A stretch of DNA of 64,000 bases, taken from Prorocentrum cordatum. Taxonomy: Eukaryota; Sar; Dinophyceae; Prorocentrales; Prorocentraceae. The position numbers and the translations under genes were made by a program. Below the pieces are notes generated by a model that saw nothing but the letters and a program-made list of their open reading frames with translations, was not told where the DNA came from and searched no databases. The stretch spans positions 62,001-126,000 of the forward strand of contig CAUYUJ010003991.1 in the NCBI GenBank assembly GCA_963575745.1, given 5' to 3'. Below are positions 51,661 to 62,691 of the stretch, in pieces (positions within the stretch are counted from its first letter, which is position 1; each line of letters starts with the position of its first letter).

Positions 51661-53100
51661 ATCGAAGTTCGAGGCGCCCACTCTGGAGGCACGCTGCTGC
51701 TTAGCCTCCCAGCGCCTGCAGCGGACAGGCGCATTTCTTGGCGCATCTGCCGCCCGCTAAAGGCAACGCCCACCGAAGCCGACGGCGGATGGCAACTTGC
51801 GGAGCGGGCTCCTTGTCAGGGCTGCTTCCAAGGGAATCGCTTGGGGGAAAGCTCCCGATGCACCGCCCGATTGCGACAGCAGAGTGGCGCGGCGAGGCTC
51901 GTCTCAGTTGGAGAGTACAACATGTTCCAAGAAGTGTGTTTGGAGCCTGGTTGGTTGTAACTGCATCCCGCACTGCGGGCCCCGAGTGAGGGCGGGGCTG
52001 GAACGCCCGCGACTCTCGGAGCGGCCGGGGGGCCCCCGCAGCGCAGCCGCGCCGGGAGCGAGACGAGGAGCCGCGGCAGGCGGAGCCCCGCGGCGAGGAG
52101 GCGGAGGCGGAGGCGGCGGGCTGCGGCTGGCTGGGGCTCGCCAGGGGGCGGCCGAGGCGCGAGGGGGGCGGCGCGCTGGCTGGCGGAGGCGGGGGGCGCC
52201 GAGGCGGGGCCGAGCTCGGCTGCCCGCCGGCCGGCGGCGCGGACGGGGGCAGCGGCGGCGGCGGGGGGCGGCGAGCCTGAGGCCTAGGCCGACGGCGGCG
52301 GGCGGCGGGCCGCGGCAGGGCCCCGCGCGGCGGCCTCGGCTTGGCGCGAGCCCGCGCGAGGGGGGGCAAAAAAAATGATAGCGTTGACCGGGGCCTGATG
52401 CTCGACCGATGAATATTTCAATGATTTTTGCCACCCCCAGTTCCAGTCCCTGGCCGAGTCCGCTGCGCAAAAGAGTCGCTGCACCCAGCTCCGCCCGACT
52501 AGCCCTCTGGCTGGGCTGGGCCGCCGGCAACAGCAATCGCCTTTGGCGCCCCAGCGGGCCCGCCGGCCGCCGCGCGGACTTCGCGCCGCCAGCTGCTGCT
52601 GCTCGCCACCAGGCGGAGCCGCCCCAGCCTGCCCCTCGCGCACGCGCCGGCTCCGGCATTGCAGCTGTTAGCATTGGGCTACATTTTCTGTCTCGGCGGC
52701 CGCGGCCCCCAGTCTCCACGGCGCCATGGCCCCCCGGCTCCGCGGCCCCCCTTTTCCAGCAAAGTAGCTGACGACATCCGGTTTTCATGTTTTGCGTCGG
52801 CCCCCGGAAGAGCAGCGAGACAGCCCGCTGTCACCGCCCCCTGTTGGTGCACGCGCCAATCGAGGTTGAAGATCGCCCGTAGCTTCGGACCAAGCCTCCC
52901 GCAGTGCGGCGCCGAAGCGCGCCGCTACTGCACGCCCTTCTCGCGAGCGCCGATCCCAGCGTTGAAGCTGATAGCGCCGACCATTGACTGGAGCAGCATG
53001 GGCCCTCCTAGATGCATTGCTGCCCATGCTTGCACCGTTTCCTCGGTGCCCGCTGGCGCATGCGCAGGCCGCCCGCGCACTCGCGTTTTTAACTTCTGCG
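51661..53100. other. No recognised gene
   Basis: GC-rich; the longest minus frame (51904-52788, 294 codons) is Pro/Arg/Ala-rich with a mirrored plus-strand frame and no domain. Confidence 0.4.
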
Positions 53101-53111
53101 TTATCAGGCCC

Positions 53112-53171
53112 TGGCCAAGGAGCAACCTTCCTAGTGCACCCCGCTCTCCTTGCGGGATCTGGGTTCGATTC
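53112..53171 (+). promoter_or_regulatory. tRNA-like Pol III A box and B box (possible SINE head)
   Basis: TGGCCAAGGAG (53112-53122) fits the A-box consensus TRGYNNARNNG and GGTTCGATTC (53162-53171) fits the B-box consensus, 39 bases apart, as in tRNA genes. No 7-bp acceptor stem forms and the T stem is imperfect, so it is not a functional tRNA. A tRNA-derived SINE or pseudo-tRNA is possible. Confidence 0.4.
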
Positions 53172-53384
53172 TGAGCGCCGCTCATGTTGCGCCACGTGCC
53201 CGACAGCGGGAGGCCGAGTCGCTAACGGCAGGCAGTGCCCCACACCCATGGCACTCGAACTGCGCGCCAGAAAATGGAAATACCAGTCCGCAACCATGCG
53301 CTTGTATATTTCAACGCTGACGTTGACCAGGACCCGGTGATTGAGATAGCTATGATTCATGTCAGTGTGATTATTCAATATTCG

Positions 53385-53925
53385 GTCTGTGTGCGCGTGC
53401 GTGCGTGCGCGCGTGCGCGCGGGCGCGCGGGCGCGCGTGCGCGCGTGCCTGCGCGCGTGCGCGCGCGCCTGCGCGCGCGCGTGCGCGTGCGCGTGCGCGT
53501 GTCTCTGTGTCTATGTGTCGCTTTGTCTCTGCGTCTCTGTGTCTCTGCGTCTCTGTGTCTCCGTGTCTCTGTGTGCGCGTGTGTATCTGTGATTATGCGT
53601 GTCTGTATCGTTGTGTCTCTCCCTGTTTGTCTCTGTGCATCTCTGTGTCCCTCTCTGCCTCCTGGTGTCTCTCTCTGCGTCTCTCCCTGTCTCTTGGTGT
53701 CTCTGTGTCTCTCAGCGTCTCTCTGTCTTTCTTTGTTTCCCTCCTGCGTCTCTCGGTGTCCCCGGTGTATGTTTCTGCCTCTCTGCGCCTCCCTGTGTCT
53801 CGCTATATTTCTCCGTTTCCCTGCATGTGTCTGCGCGTCTCGCGGCGCCCCCTGTTGACCCTGTGCCTCTCTGCGCGTTTCTCTGCGCGTCTCTCTGCGT
53901 GTTTCTTTAGGTTTATTGTTATCCA
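53385..53925. repeat. CG/TG then GTCTCTGTG repeats
   Basis: Alternating GCGTGCGCGC to about 53505, then degenerate TGTCTCTGCGTCTC units to about 53920. Confidence 0.9.
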
Positions 53926-53927
53926 TA

Positions 53928-53989
<62 letters not shown>

Positions 53990-53991
53990 TA
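53926..53991. repeat. (CT)n microsatellite
   Basis: Nearly pure CT dinucleotides with TTT interruptions at both ends. Confidence 0.95.
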
Positions 53992-55050
53992 TTCCTCTTG
54001 TTTCTCTGTTTCATGTTCTTTCTTTGTTTTCCATTTTTGGGCGCAGGCGCCAGCCCTGACTGCCGACGGGCAATTGGAGCTCGGAGCGGTCAGCGGAGTG
54101 CCGGACGCGCGCAGCGCCGGCAGGCGAGAGTTAGTTCGCCCGCCCCCGAGCAGCGCGGAAAGCGGGCCACGCCATCCCCCCCGGCGCGGGCCATAGACGG
54201 AACGATTCCCTGTCTAAAATGCCCAGAGGGTCATCATAACTAACTGTTTAGTAGTTCTGGGATGATTTCGAAAATTTCCCTACAGGATGAATCTCCTATT
54301 TCGGCTGGCAAGCTCTTGCGCCAACAACTAAATTCTAGGATCTCTTCATTGTAAGTATCAGTTCCGCTAGAGACATCGTCACGAAATTGGCCCCGCTGCG
54401 ACAGAGCCGCGGCGGATGCGAAGCAGATGCCGTCGAGACTGGGCGCGACCCAGTCGAGCCACGGGCGCGGAAAACGAGCAGACGGGCCACGATCCCATGG
54501 AAACACGGCAGGGGGCGGACTCGAGGAGGCGGGTAGCGAAGAGAAGAGGGGAGAGGAAATAAAGGGAGGCAGATAGCAACAGCAGGCAAGGATCAGAGAG
54601 GAGGAGCGGAGGACGGAGAAGAGAGAGGGAGGGGTAGACATGACAATCTTTCGCCCAAAGTTGATGGTTGGGTCATGGGTCCAGTGCTTGAAGAAATCTG
54701 CCCGTGCGAAAGTCGCACTTGCAGCCGTAGCACTAGGGTTGCGGCCCCCCATCGGGCGAAAGCAATCAGGCGGCGCGCCCCTCGGGCGCAAAAAGTCAGG
54801 CGGCGCGCTCCAGTGCGTAGTCTTCCCATTAATCCTGATTCCTCGTCCTCCGTATCCTTATCCTACGTTCTTGTTCATCGGGACTTCGGTCATGTTCATC
54901 CTCTTCACCCTGGTGTTTCCCAATCCTCATCCTCCTTCTTCTTCTCCTCCTCCTCCTCTTCATCCTCCTCCTCATTGCTCGTGGTCATCATCGCGACTTG
55001 TTGTGCTTCCTCATGGCCGTCCGTGCTTCCCCCCCCCCCCTTCTCCTCGT

Positions 55051-55081
<31 letters not shown>

Positions 55082-55590
55082 TTCCTCCTCTCCCTCTCCC
55101 CCCCCCCCCCCCTCCCCCCCCTGGCAGCGCGGCGGCAGGCAGAAACGGCGCGCCTCAGGCGCGTCGCAGACGTGGGCCCAGACAGGGCCGACGAGCTAGC
55201 TGACCACCTCTGGCGCGAAATCGGCCAGCACACAACTCCTATACTGGCGACTCATCTCACTATGGATCGTGTTTGGATGGCAGCGCTTTGCACGACTGGC
55301 TGCGTCGCCGATGTTATCTTCGTCTGTGTGACACCACTGGCTTCGGGGGTTGCCCCCCACCTCTACTGAGTCCTCGAGCGCGCGCAAGAAAATATTGTGA
55401 TTGGGGTACATTCTCCACGCCAAGTTCGAACGATCAGCCGATAGTGCTGCCGACGAAAGTTCGGCGCGCAGGCGCACGCCCTGAGAACCTAACTTGCACC
55501 CCCGCCCCTCGGACTCAACAGGTATCCAGTTTTCCATCGCGCGGTGCAGCCCAACAAATTTTGACGCACATTGAAACCGCATGCGTCTGT
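53992..55590. other. No recognised gene; pyrimidine tracts
   Basis: TCC/CTTCTT tracts at about 54925-55110 with C-runs. Frames here (up to 187 codons) are low-complexity. Confidence 0.4.
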
Positions 55591-55603
55591 GTGGGGGGGG
55601 GGG

Positions 55604-57691
55604 GGGGGGGGGTCTAGAGGGAACAGCTTCTCCGACATAAAATGCGTGGCCTCTAACATTTTTCGAGATTCCGCTGCCTTCACCTTCAACTTAGGTGCGT
55701 TCCTGCCCTCGGCTTCGATCATCCCAAGCGTCAGCTGAATTTTTGGCATCTCTATGCAACGTTCCTTGGCCCCTAGTTTGATCATATCTGGGAGAATTGC
55801 CGACGCCTCACGGTTCTTCGGCGACTCGGTGTTTGACGATGTGCCACCCAGATATTGCCAGAGCTCCCAGTAGACGTTGCCCAGAAGATAGAGGAGCACG
55901 CCCAAGTCCCCTGCGCGCATCAAATCTACCGAAACAAACTCAAGCAAAAATCCTGGCCAATCGAAGATCACCGAGAGAAGCCCGCCATCGTTGAGCGAGC
56001 GCTTGATGAAGTCAGCATGGGTGAGGCGCTCACTTCTGCACGGCGCTTCCATGTGTGCGCAGCGAAAGTCTCGGGATGTGTTGTTAGCACCGCACAGCCA
56101 GCACACGTTCTTGTCGACCCCTGCCCCGTTCCAACCTCCCATGTTGAATGCGTGCTTCATCCAAGCCCAGCCCCCCCTGGCCTGAACAACGGCAGCGCGC
56201 GCATTCAATAATCCCCCTGCTCTGATGCGCCTGCCCATGTCGCCGCGAAATGGAGAGGCAGCGAACGATATCCCGTCGTGGCGCTGGCTGGGGAAAACGC
56301 CCGAAATAAACGCTTCGAGCGACCATTTCATGATTGACCAGACCCCTTCAAATGTGCATCGACCGCGGCACCCGCAGCAGCGCGTGCGCCTCTAGGGCTG
56401 GGAGCTTCTGGAATCTACCTAAATGACCGACGGCAAACGCGATTGCAAACCAGCCTGGGCCCTCGGAATTACAGATTACATATGTAATATGTAATTTGTT
56501 ATGTAATTTACTCTGGTGATTCTGAACTGAATTGGGCCAGCTTGGGCCCTCGGAATTACAGATTACTTCTGTACTATGTAATTTGTTATGTAATTTACTC
56601 TGGCGGTTCTGAACTGTGTTTGGCCCTCGGAATCACAGATCGCAAGTATAGTATGTAGTTGCGTGCGTCCTTTCCCTTGTTGGTTCTGAAATAAGTTTCG
56701 CTCTTGGTAGTTCAAGATATATGTGTACTATGTGGTGCTGAATTCAGAAATATCTATGCTCCCAAGATTGCGGATTGCATCTGTAATATCTGATTATATG
56801 GTGCGATGGCGCGCGTGATGTTAGTGGGGTTACTTTCGTAAACCATCACGTGTAAGTAAACACTATCAACTGTGATTTGCCCCCCTGGAACCGCTTCGGG
56901 AATGCCACGAACCAGAACCGCTTGTGGTTGACCCCCGAAACAATGTTGTACACCATCAGGTAGAGAGATTCGCGATGGGCGCACGTCGCTGAATCGCCCC
57001 ATACTGCCATGCATAGGTACCTGTCTGCCAACGCGCCCACTCCGACGCGCGATCCCCGCGAGGCCAAGGTGCGTTTCAGGTCCTCTTGGCCGCTGTCGAA
57101 ACCGCTCCAACTACGATGGTTATCGGGGGAAACGAAACTATGAAGTACCTCGTGAGGTAGTAAGAATGATGCACGTATTTTCAATTGTTTGTTCGCCTCG
57201 TAGCCCCACCCGTCCAAATATGCTTGAGATATCTCTGGCAGGTCACACTCGCGGTCGAATTCCCGCATGACGCTCCTGTACGCTTTGCGGCACTTCGAGT
57301 TCATGCATTCCCCCCAGCGTTTCAGACTTGTCGGGCACTCTGTCGGGCAATCTGTCTCGAGTGAAACGGCGCCCTCGGCAACGTCCGTGGCAGCTAGCTT
57401 GCCATCGAAAAACTTCTTGCGCAAGAAAGAGCCAGTCTGCGTCTTCCCGTCGCGCAGCTGGCAAACCTTGCCCTGGCGGGCGGGCAAAGAACACGCCGTT
57501 CGCGGCCGGGGCCGGGGTTCGACGTTTGGGATTAGACGTTTAGGAATCAATGTTTTGTCGGGCACGAAGTTTCCACTTGGGTTTGGCGTGACTTTGCGAC
57601 GACCCCCTTTTGGACCCACAGCCTTCGAAAACTGTGCACTGGCAGTAGGCATCGCCTTGATGCGCTGACTAACGCCGCCATGCAACACCAT
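55604..57691 (-). CDS. Transposon-like dinoflagellate gene, two exons
   Basis: The ATG at 57691 (GCCATGG) is followed by a basic N-terminus, Cys pairs (CPTECPTSLKRWGECMNSKC) and conserved-looking motifs ADRYLCMAVWGDSATCAHRE and KRFWFVAFPKR (exon 1, to about 56895). Exon 2 starts near 56385 with CCGCRGRCTFEGVWSIMKWS, then GVFPSQRHDG, VCWLCGA, VDLMRAGDLGVLLYLLGNVY and LKVKAAESRKMLEATHFMSE, ending near a run of 20 G at 55593-55612 where the reading degenerates. I recall this motif order from an abundant uncharacterised dinoflagellate family. The WGDS and VDLMxxGDLG acids could be transposase catalytic residues, but this is unproven. The 3' end is uncertain because of the G run. Confidence 0.6.
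56385..56895 (-). other. Candidate ~510-nt intron filled with repeats
   Basis: It separates AFPKR and CCGCRGRC, which should be near neighbours. On the minus strand a donor CG|GTTCCA near 56895 and an acceptor CCCTAGAG near 56385 would join in frame. Exact boundaries are uncertain. Confidence 0.5.
56457..56790. repeat. ~80-90-bp AT-rich tandem repeats inside the intron
   Basis: Three to four copies start GGCCCTCGGAATYACAGATT at about 56457, 56544 and 56622, each with ATGTAATTTGTTATGTAATT-like sequence and a TTCTGAACTG end. The copies decay progressively toward higher coordinates. Confidence 0.85.
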
Positions 57692-57769
57692 GGCATATGC
57701 GGTCACCCCCCCGCATAAGCAATCAGTGCAGAGCTCGGTCCAAAATTGCACTGATCATAATCCGTCACA

Positions 57770-58990
57770 CACGCGCCAGCAGTGACGAAGACGCGGCGAA
57801 ACGAGAGGGGGCGACGGATCGCCCTTCTAGCACACACCAGCGCTCGAGGTGGCAAAATCACAGTGCCCCGCGCGATTCGGACTGCACTTGCGCGCCTCGC
57901 GCCCCAAAGCGGGCACTCGCGCTGCTGCCCGAGCGTCTGAGAGACAACCTCCTCTCCCCCTTCCTCCCTATCCTCGCTCATTACTTCATTGCGTTCCCTT
58001 GCCCCCATCCCCCCCCCCCCGGCCCCGACTGTCGGGGGCGCCGACTCCGGAGGCGCCGCCGCCTAGCGCATCCTCTTAATGTCGTCGAGGTTCTTGCGCT
58101 TCCAGTCGGCGCACATCTCCTCTCGGGGAGCGGGCGCGCGCGTAGGGTTAGGAGGGGGGGGGGGGCGAGAAGAGACGGCAGGGAGAGAGGAAAAGGTAGG
58201 AGGAGGAGCAAGTCGCGAGGTAGGACCAGGTAGGAGGAGGGAGGCAGGGAGCGAGGGGGGAGGCGAGGGGGAGGAGACGGATGGGGAGGAGGAGGAGGAG
58301 ACGGATGAGGGGGGGGGGAGCGTGCGAACCCTGGTCCCGGACCATTTGGCCAAGGAGGGTTTCTCCGGAAACCTGAAGATCTAAAGATGTAAAGACCTAA
58401 ATCACATGCGCCCATGCGCGGCGGGGCGGCGGGGGGCGGGGCGGGGTGGGGGAGCTGGGCGAGGGGGGGGGGGCGGGAGGATGAGGAGGAGAAGAAAGAG
58501 GAAGAAGACGATCATTTGGGAGGGGAAAAGCAGAAAGAGAACGAAAGACGAGGAGGAGGAAGAGGGGAGGAGCAGTGGGAAGGGGGAGAACTTTGCTCTG
58601 GAGCGCAGTGGAGGCGGCTACTCCCAGAGTAGCGTCGGAGCGACGAGAACTCAAATACATCATTCTTTGCATTCTGTTTTGCGCGTGTCTTTGCATCATA
58701 AATGAGGTTGAAAGGAATAAGGGGAGGATGAGAAGGAGGAGGAGGAGGACGAGGAGGAGGAGGACAAGGAGGAAGACAGAGACAACGATGGCGACATAGA
58801 TGACGAAAACGACTCTATGGGCTACTTGGCTCGTCCCTGGGCTGCTTGCGACCTTTGCGGACCGACGTGAGCTGGTTTGGAAAGCAACTTGGGCCCTCGA
58901 TCTTCGTTGCTATCGCCGCCGTTAGCACCAGTACCGTAACAAGCTTGGCTCGAGTAGTTGGTTTGGCTCAACTTGGTCAGTTAGCTCCCT
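57770..58990. other. No firm gene; GGA tracts
   Basis: Purine-rich GGAGGA tracts at about 58150-58320, 58405-58580 and 58730-58775. A minus-strand frame ends with PREEMCADWKRKNLDDIKRM at 58063-58125, which looks coding-like but short. Confidence 0.35.
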
Positions 58991-59005
58991 TCGCCGCATG
59001 AGTGG

Positions 59006-60135
59006 ATGTCTACGTTTCGCTGTTCTGGGATTCTCGGCGTAGCGCGTCTGTTTGCGGCCGGGCACTCTGCGGCGCTGCAGGAAGTTAGCGGGCGCCGCGC
59101 CCAGGCGGCTTATTACAAGAAACTGGGTGATCACAATGTGTTGCACGATGTGTCTGTTCAATTTCGTGTTATGAATCAGCAGGGTGACGCTTCCGATGTC
59201 CTTGTTCGCAGATCCGCAGCAGCGTTGCTGACGAATTGCAAAATAAACGAGGAGTGCACCGACCCACAGACTGTTCTTTGCCTCCGTATCATCGACAAAA
59301 TGAGGCCGAGGTCCTTCGAAAAGCGGATGGCAGCCGCAGTGTGCGCTACGATCAATGGCCGTTCTTATTTAAAAGAGTTGTTGAAAAAATTGCCGGTAAT
59401 TGTTGGACGGGCGCGCAGTTTTGGGAAACCGCACATGATTTAGTAAGCGGCATAGATCCCGAACTGTTGTTCACTGGCGCTTTCAACAGGCAGGCGTTCA
59501 ACTCGAAGAGCAAACGTGAGTTAGCCATCAAACGTTTGATTCGGATCAGGGACAACATGAATCAGGACATCAATTTCGATAGCGCGTCACGCCTGCAGGC
59601 GTCACTTGACTTGGTGAAAGTGCGCGGGGAATTCCTGGGCAAGAACGCCTTTTCGTCGTTAGAGCAGTCTCATGCAAACAAGCAGCGCCGCCCAGGGCGG
59701 TGCTCGCAACACGGGACGCTCATGGGCCCCGGCGCCCCGGCAGGCCTCAACGCCATGAACGGGATGTGGAAACAGAGTGGGACGGGCAGCTCGCTGCTCG
59801 GAGATGTGCTGCAGCAGCGGGGCGACTCTCGTGCCAGCATGGATGAGTTGCGCCGTCTTTTCCGGGATGACTTAAAGTTTCTCCGCGTGCTGACCAGGAA
59901 GTCGCGCGGCGAGAAGCGAGCCTTGGCGGGGGAGCTATGCGAAGCTGTGGAACACATTCTGGGCATGTCTGATACGGGCCTGCAGTTTGTGTATTGTGAG
60001 ATTTCAAAGGTCGTGACGTTCCATGACAATCTTCGCAAGCGGCACTGGCGCCTGAACGAGCTGCGCGGCGACGTGGGCAACGCGGCCGGCAGCGAGGGCG
60101 AGGGGTGCGACCGCGGAAGCGACAACGACGACTGA
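59006..60135 (+). pseudogene. Unknown gene with one frameshift in an A-run
   Basis: The first frame starts at ATG 59006 (MSTFRCSGILGV), includes VLHDVSVQFRVMNQQGDASD, VLVRRSAAALLTNCKINEEC and DPQTVLCLRIIDKM, and is cut near 59386 in a run of six A. The second frame continues as IAGNCWTGAQFWETAHDLVS, LLFTGAFNRQAFNSKSKREL and IRIRDNMNQDINFDSASRLQ, ending at 60135 in an acidic tail. Codon use and the lack of repeats suggest a once-real gene; I recall similar proteins only as uncharacterised dinoflagellate sequences. The plus strand is shared with the gene at 62.7 kb, but the two are 2.5 kb apart and their linkage is unknown. Confidence 0.5.
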
Positions 60136-60172
60136 AGACCAAGCGTATCACCAGGAAAAAGTGTAAAACACG

Positions 60173-60625
60173 AGCTTTTGCTCACTACAGAAACCTGTTG
60201 AGGTATCTGGTTCGGGGCAAGGGTTTTGGGATCCCGATCCAAGGGGAACTCCAAGGATCCGGCCCGCGAGCATGCAAAAACGGCATTGCTCGCCAAGGTT
60301 ATTCCAGGATCAGAAAGCTGGTGGTAAGCAAAAGCTGTTTGGTCTGGTTTGAGCGCATGCAGATGGCTTACGCCATCCCGCCGAACCCTCAGAAGACGCG
60401 GGTGATCGCGAAAATCGTAGAAGTTATCTGCCCGCAGAATCCAACGGCGCCACCGCAGAAAGTAGATAGCGACCCCAGAGAAAAGCCAACGATTCCAACC
60501 GAAAGCGCTAAAAAACGCTCTTGCTCACTAAGCCTTTTTCAGTGTCAAAAACCTGTTAGTGAGCAAAAGCTTTTTCAGTTTGTTTGAGCACATGCGAATG
60601 GCTTTGGCCATTCCGCGGATATCTC
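60173..60625. repeat. Short direct and inverted repeats (GCTTTTGCTCACTA)
   Basis: GCTCTTGCTCACTAA (about 60518-60532) and TTAGTGAGCAAAAGC (60556-60570) form a stem-loop. Another GCTTTTGCTCACTAC lies at 60174. AAGCAAAAGCTGTTTGG... CATGCAGATGGCTTACGCCAT (60321-60376) recurs in diverged form about 238 bases later. Confidence 0.7.
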
Positions 60626-60749
60626 CACAGAAGGTGGTGCTTGCGACCGTCGCGAGATCATCTGGCGTCCCAGGGGCGTTTTCAATGGATATGAAACTTT
60701 GCGGAGGGCTCTCGGGGGCTTCTCTGGGGCTGCCTTGAGGCCGTCTTGG

Positions 60750-60928
60750 GAGATCGCCATCAAAGCCAACGATTCCAACCGTACATGGACTTATCCATCA
60801 AGTTCAGGCCTCCTGCGACTGACGTGGAAAGGTACGACCTGATGATGGCCACCCTCTACGGCGATGACGCGGAGTCCAAGGAGATCGAGGGCATCGGCGA
60901 GGCGTTGGCGCTGATGCACCAGCGCTAG
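60750..60928 (+). CDS. Possible short terminal exon
   Basis: A frame reading YMDLSIKFRPPATDVERYDL, MMATLYGDDAESKEIEGIGE and ALALMHQR then stop. The composition is protein-like and non-repetitive, but it is short and unassigned. The upstream phrase GCCAACGATTCCAACCG occurs also at about 60486. Confidence 0.35.
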
Positions 60929-60965
60929 CCGCCTCGCGTGCGAGTTCGGAAAGGGAACGGTCAGT

Positions 60966-62480
60966 CGCCAACACTACAAATCTAAATATCTAAACGTCTG
61001 AATCGGCGAGGCCATGATTTTCAACTACTTAGATACTTTGATTGCTGGGTCGTCCCGCAGCCGCAGGATCTAAATATCTAAATATCAGAATACCTACGTC
61101 GGCGAGGCCGTGGTTCTCAGGCATTTATGATTTAGATCGGTCGTTCGCCCCGCGGCCGCTGGATCAAACTATTTGGATATCTAGACATCTAAATCGGCGA
61201 GGCTGCGCTTTTACATAGTTAAATATTTAGATCGGCGGGTCGCCCCGTGGCCACAGGATCTAAATATCCAAATATCTAAATAAATTAAACCGCAGCCCCG
61301 CCGATTTAGATATTTAGATATTTAGATCGGCGGTTCCCCCCGCGGCCACGGGATCTAACTATCTATATCTAAATCGCTCAAACCGCAGCCTGGCCGATTT
61401 AGATATTTAGATATTTAGACCGGCTGTTCCCCCCGCGGCCGCTGGATCTAAATATCTAAATATCTAAATAGCTAAAACCGCAGCCTCGCCGAATTAGTTA
61501 TTTAGATATTTAGATCGGCGGTTCCCCGCGCGGCCACAGGATCTAAATATCTGAATATCTAAATAGCTACAACCGCAGTCTCGCCGATTTAGCTATTTAG
61601 ATATTTCGATATTTAGATCGGCGGTTCACCCCGCGGCCGCTGGATCTAAATATCTAAATATCTAAATAGCTAAAACCGCAGCCTCGCCGATTTAGATATT
61701 TAGATATTTAGATCGGCGGTTCCCCCCGCGGCCGCTGGGTCTAAATATCTAAATATCTACATAGCTAAAACCGCTGTCTCGCCGATTTAGATACTTAGAT
61801 ATTTAGATATTTAGGTCGGCGGTTCCCCCCGCGGCCGCTGGATCTAAATATCTAAATATCTAAATAGCTAAAACTGCAGCCTCGCCGATTTAGATGTTTA
61901 GATATTTAGATCGGCGGTTCCCCTCGCGGCCGCTGGATCTAAATATTTGAATATCGAAATAGCTAAAACCGCAGCCTCGCCGATTTAGAGATATAGATAT
62001 TTAGATCGGCGGTTCCCCCCGCGGCCGCTGGATCTAAATATCTAAATATCTAAATAACTAAAACCGCTGTCTCGCCGATTTAGATGCTTAGATATTTAAA
62101 TATTTAGATCGGCGTTTCACCCCGCGGCCGCTGGATCTAAATATCTAAATATCTAAATAGCTAAAACTGCAGCCTCGCCGATTTAGATATTTAGATATTG
62201 GGATATTTAGGCCCCGCGTCCGCGGGGCGAGCCACCGATCTGGATATCCAAACACCTGAAACCGCAGTTTGGCCGACTTAGCTATTTAGATATTTAGATA
62301 TTTAGATCCCGCGGTCGCGGGGCGAGCCACCCACCCAAATACCTGAACACTTGAAAACCACGGCCTTGCCGATTTAGGTATTTAGATATTTAGATCCTGT
62401 GGCCTCGGGGCGAACCGCTGATCTGAATTCTAGATGTCTAAATAATTGAAACCACGGCCTCACCGATTTAGATATATAGC
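60966..62480. repeat. 95/103-bp satellite, each unit a potential hairpin
   Basis: About 14 units. Each has an arm of ATCTAAATATCTAAATATCT type, a GC-containing centre (CTAAAACCGCAGCCTCGCCG), the inverted arm ATTTAGATATTTAGATATTT, and a GC spacer (CGGCGGTTCCCCCCGCGGCC). Unit starts (GGATC) are at 61066, 61161, 61256, 61351, 61444, 61539, 61642, 61737, 61840, 61935, 62030 and 62133: spacings are 93-95, or 103 when one arm has an extra 8-base TTTAGATA. Edge units are diverged. Confidence 0.95.
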
Positions 62481-62691
62481 ACATGTGGCAGCGGGGCGGA
62501 CCAACGATCGAAAAGCCTGAGGCTTCGTAGTGGGCAGGGTTTCTTCGGCTCGGTTTGATCGTATTCGTTTGGCCACGGCAGGTCTTGAGGCTTTGAGAGG
62601 AATCCAGTAAATGCAGATGTTCGGGTCGCCTGCTCTGCGCCTCCGCCTCGCGCAGGCAGTGCGCGCGCAGGCTCTTATTCATGTTCCCCAG

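Noticed and set aside
51904-52788. A 294-codon minus-strand gene
   Set aside because: Composition-driven Pro/Arg/Ala sequence with mirrored plus-strand frames and no domain.
53112-53190. A functional tRNA gene
   Set aside because: Acceptor and T stems do not pair, despite good A and B boxes.
6240-62480. CRISPR array
   Set aside because: None of the tandem arrays has constant repeats separated by unique spacers, and no cas-like gene is present.
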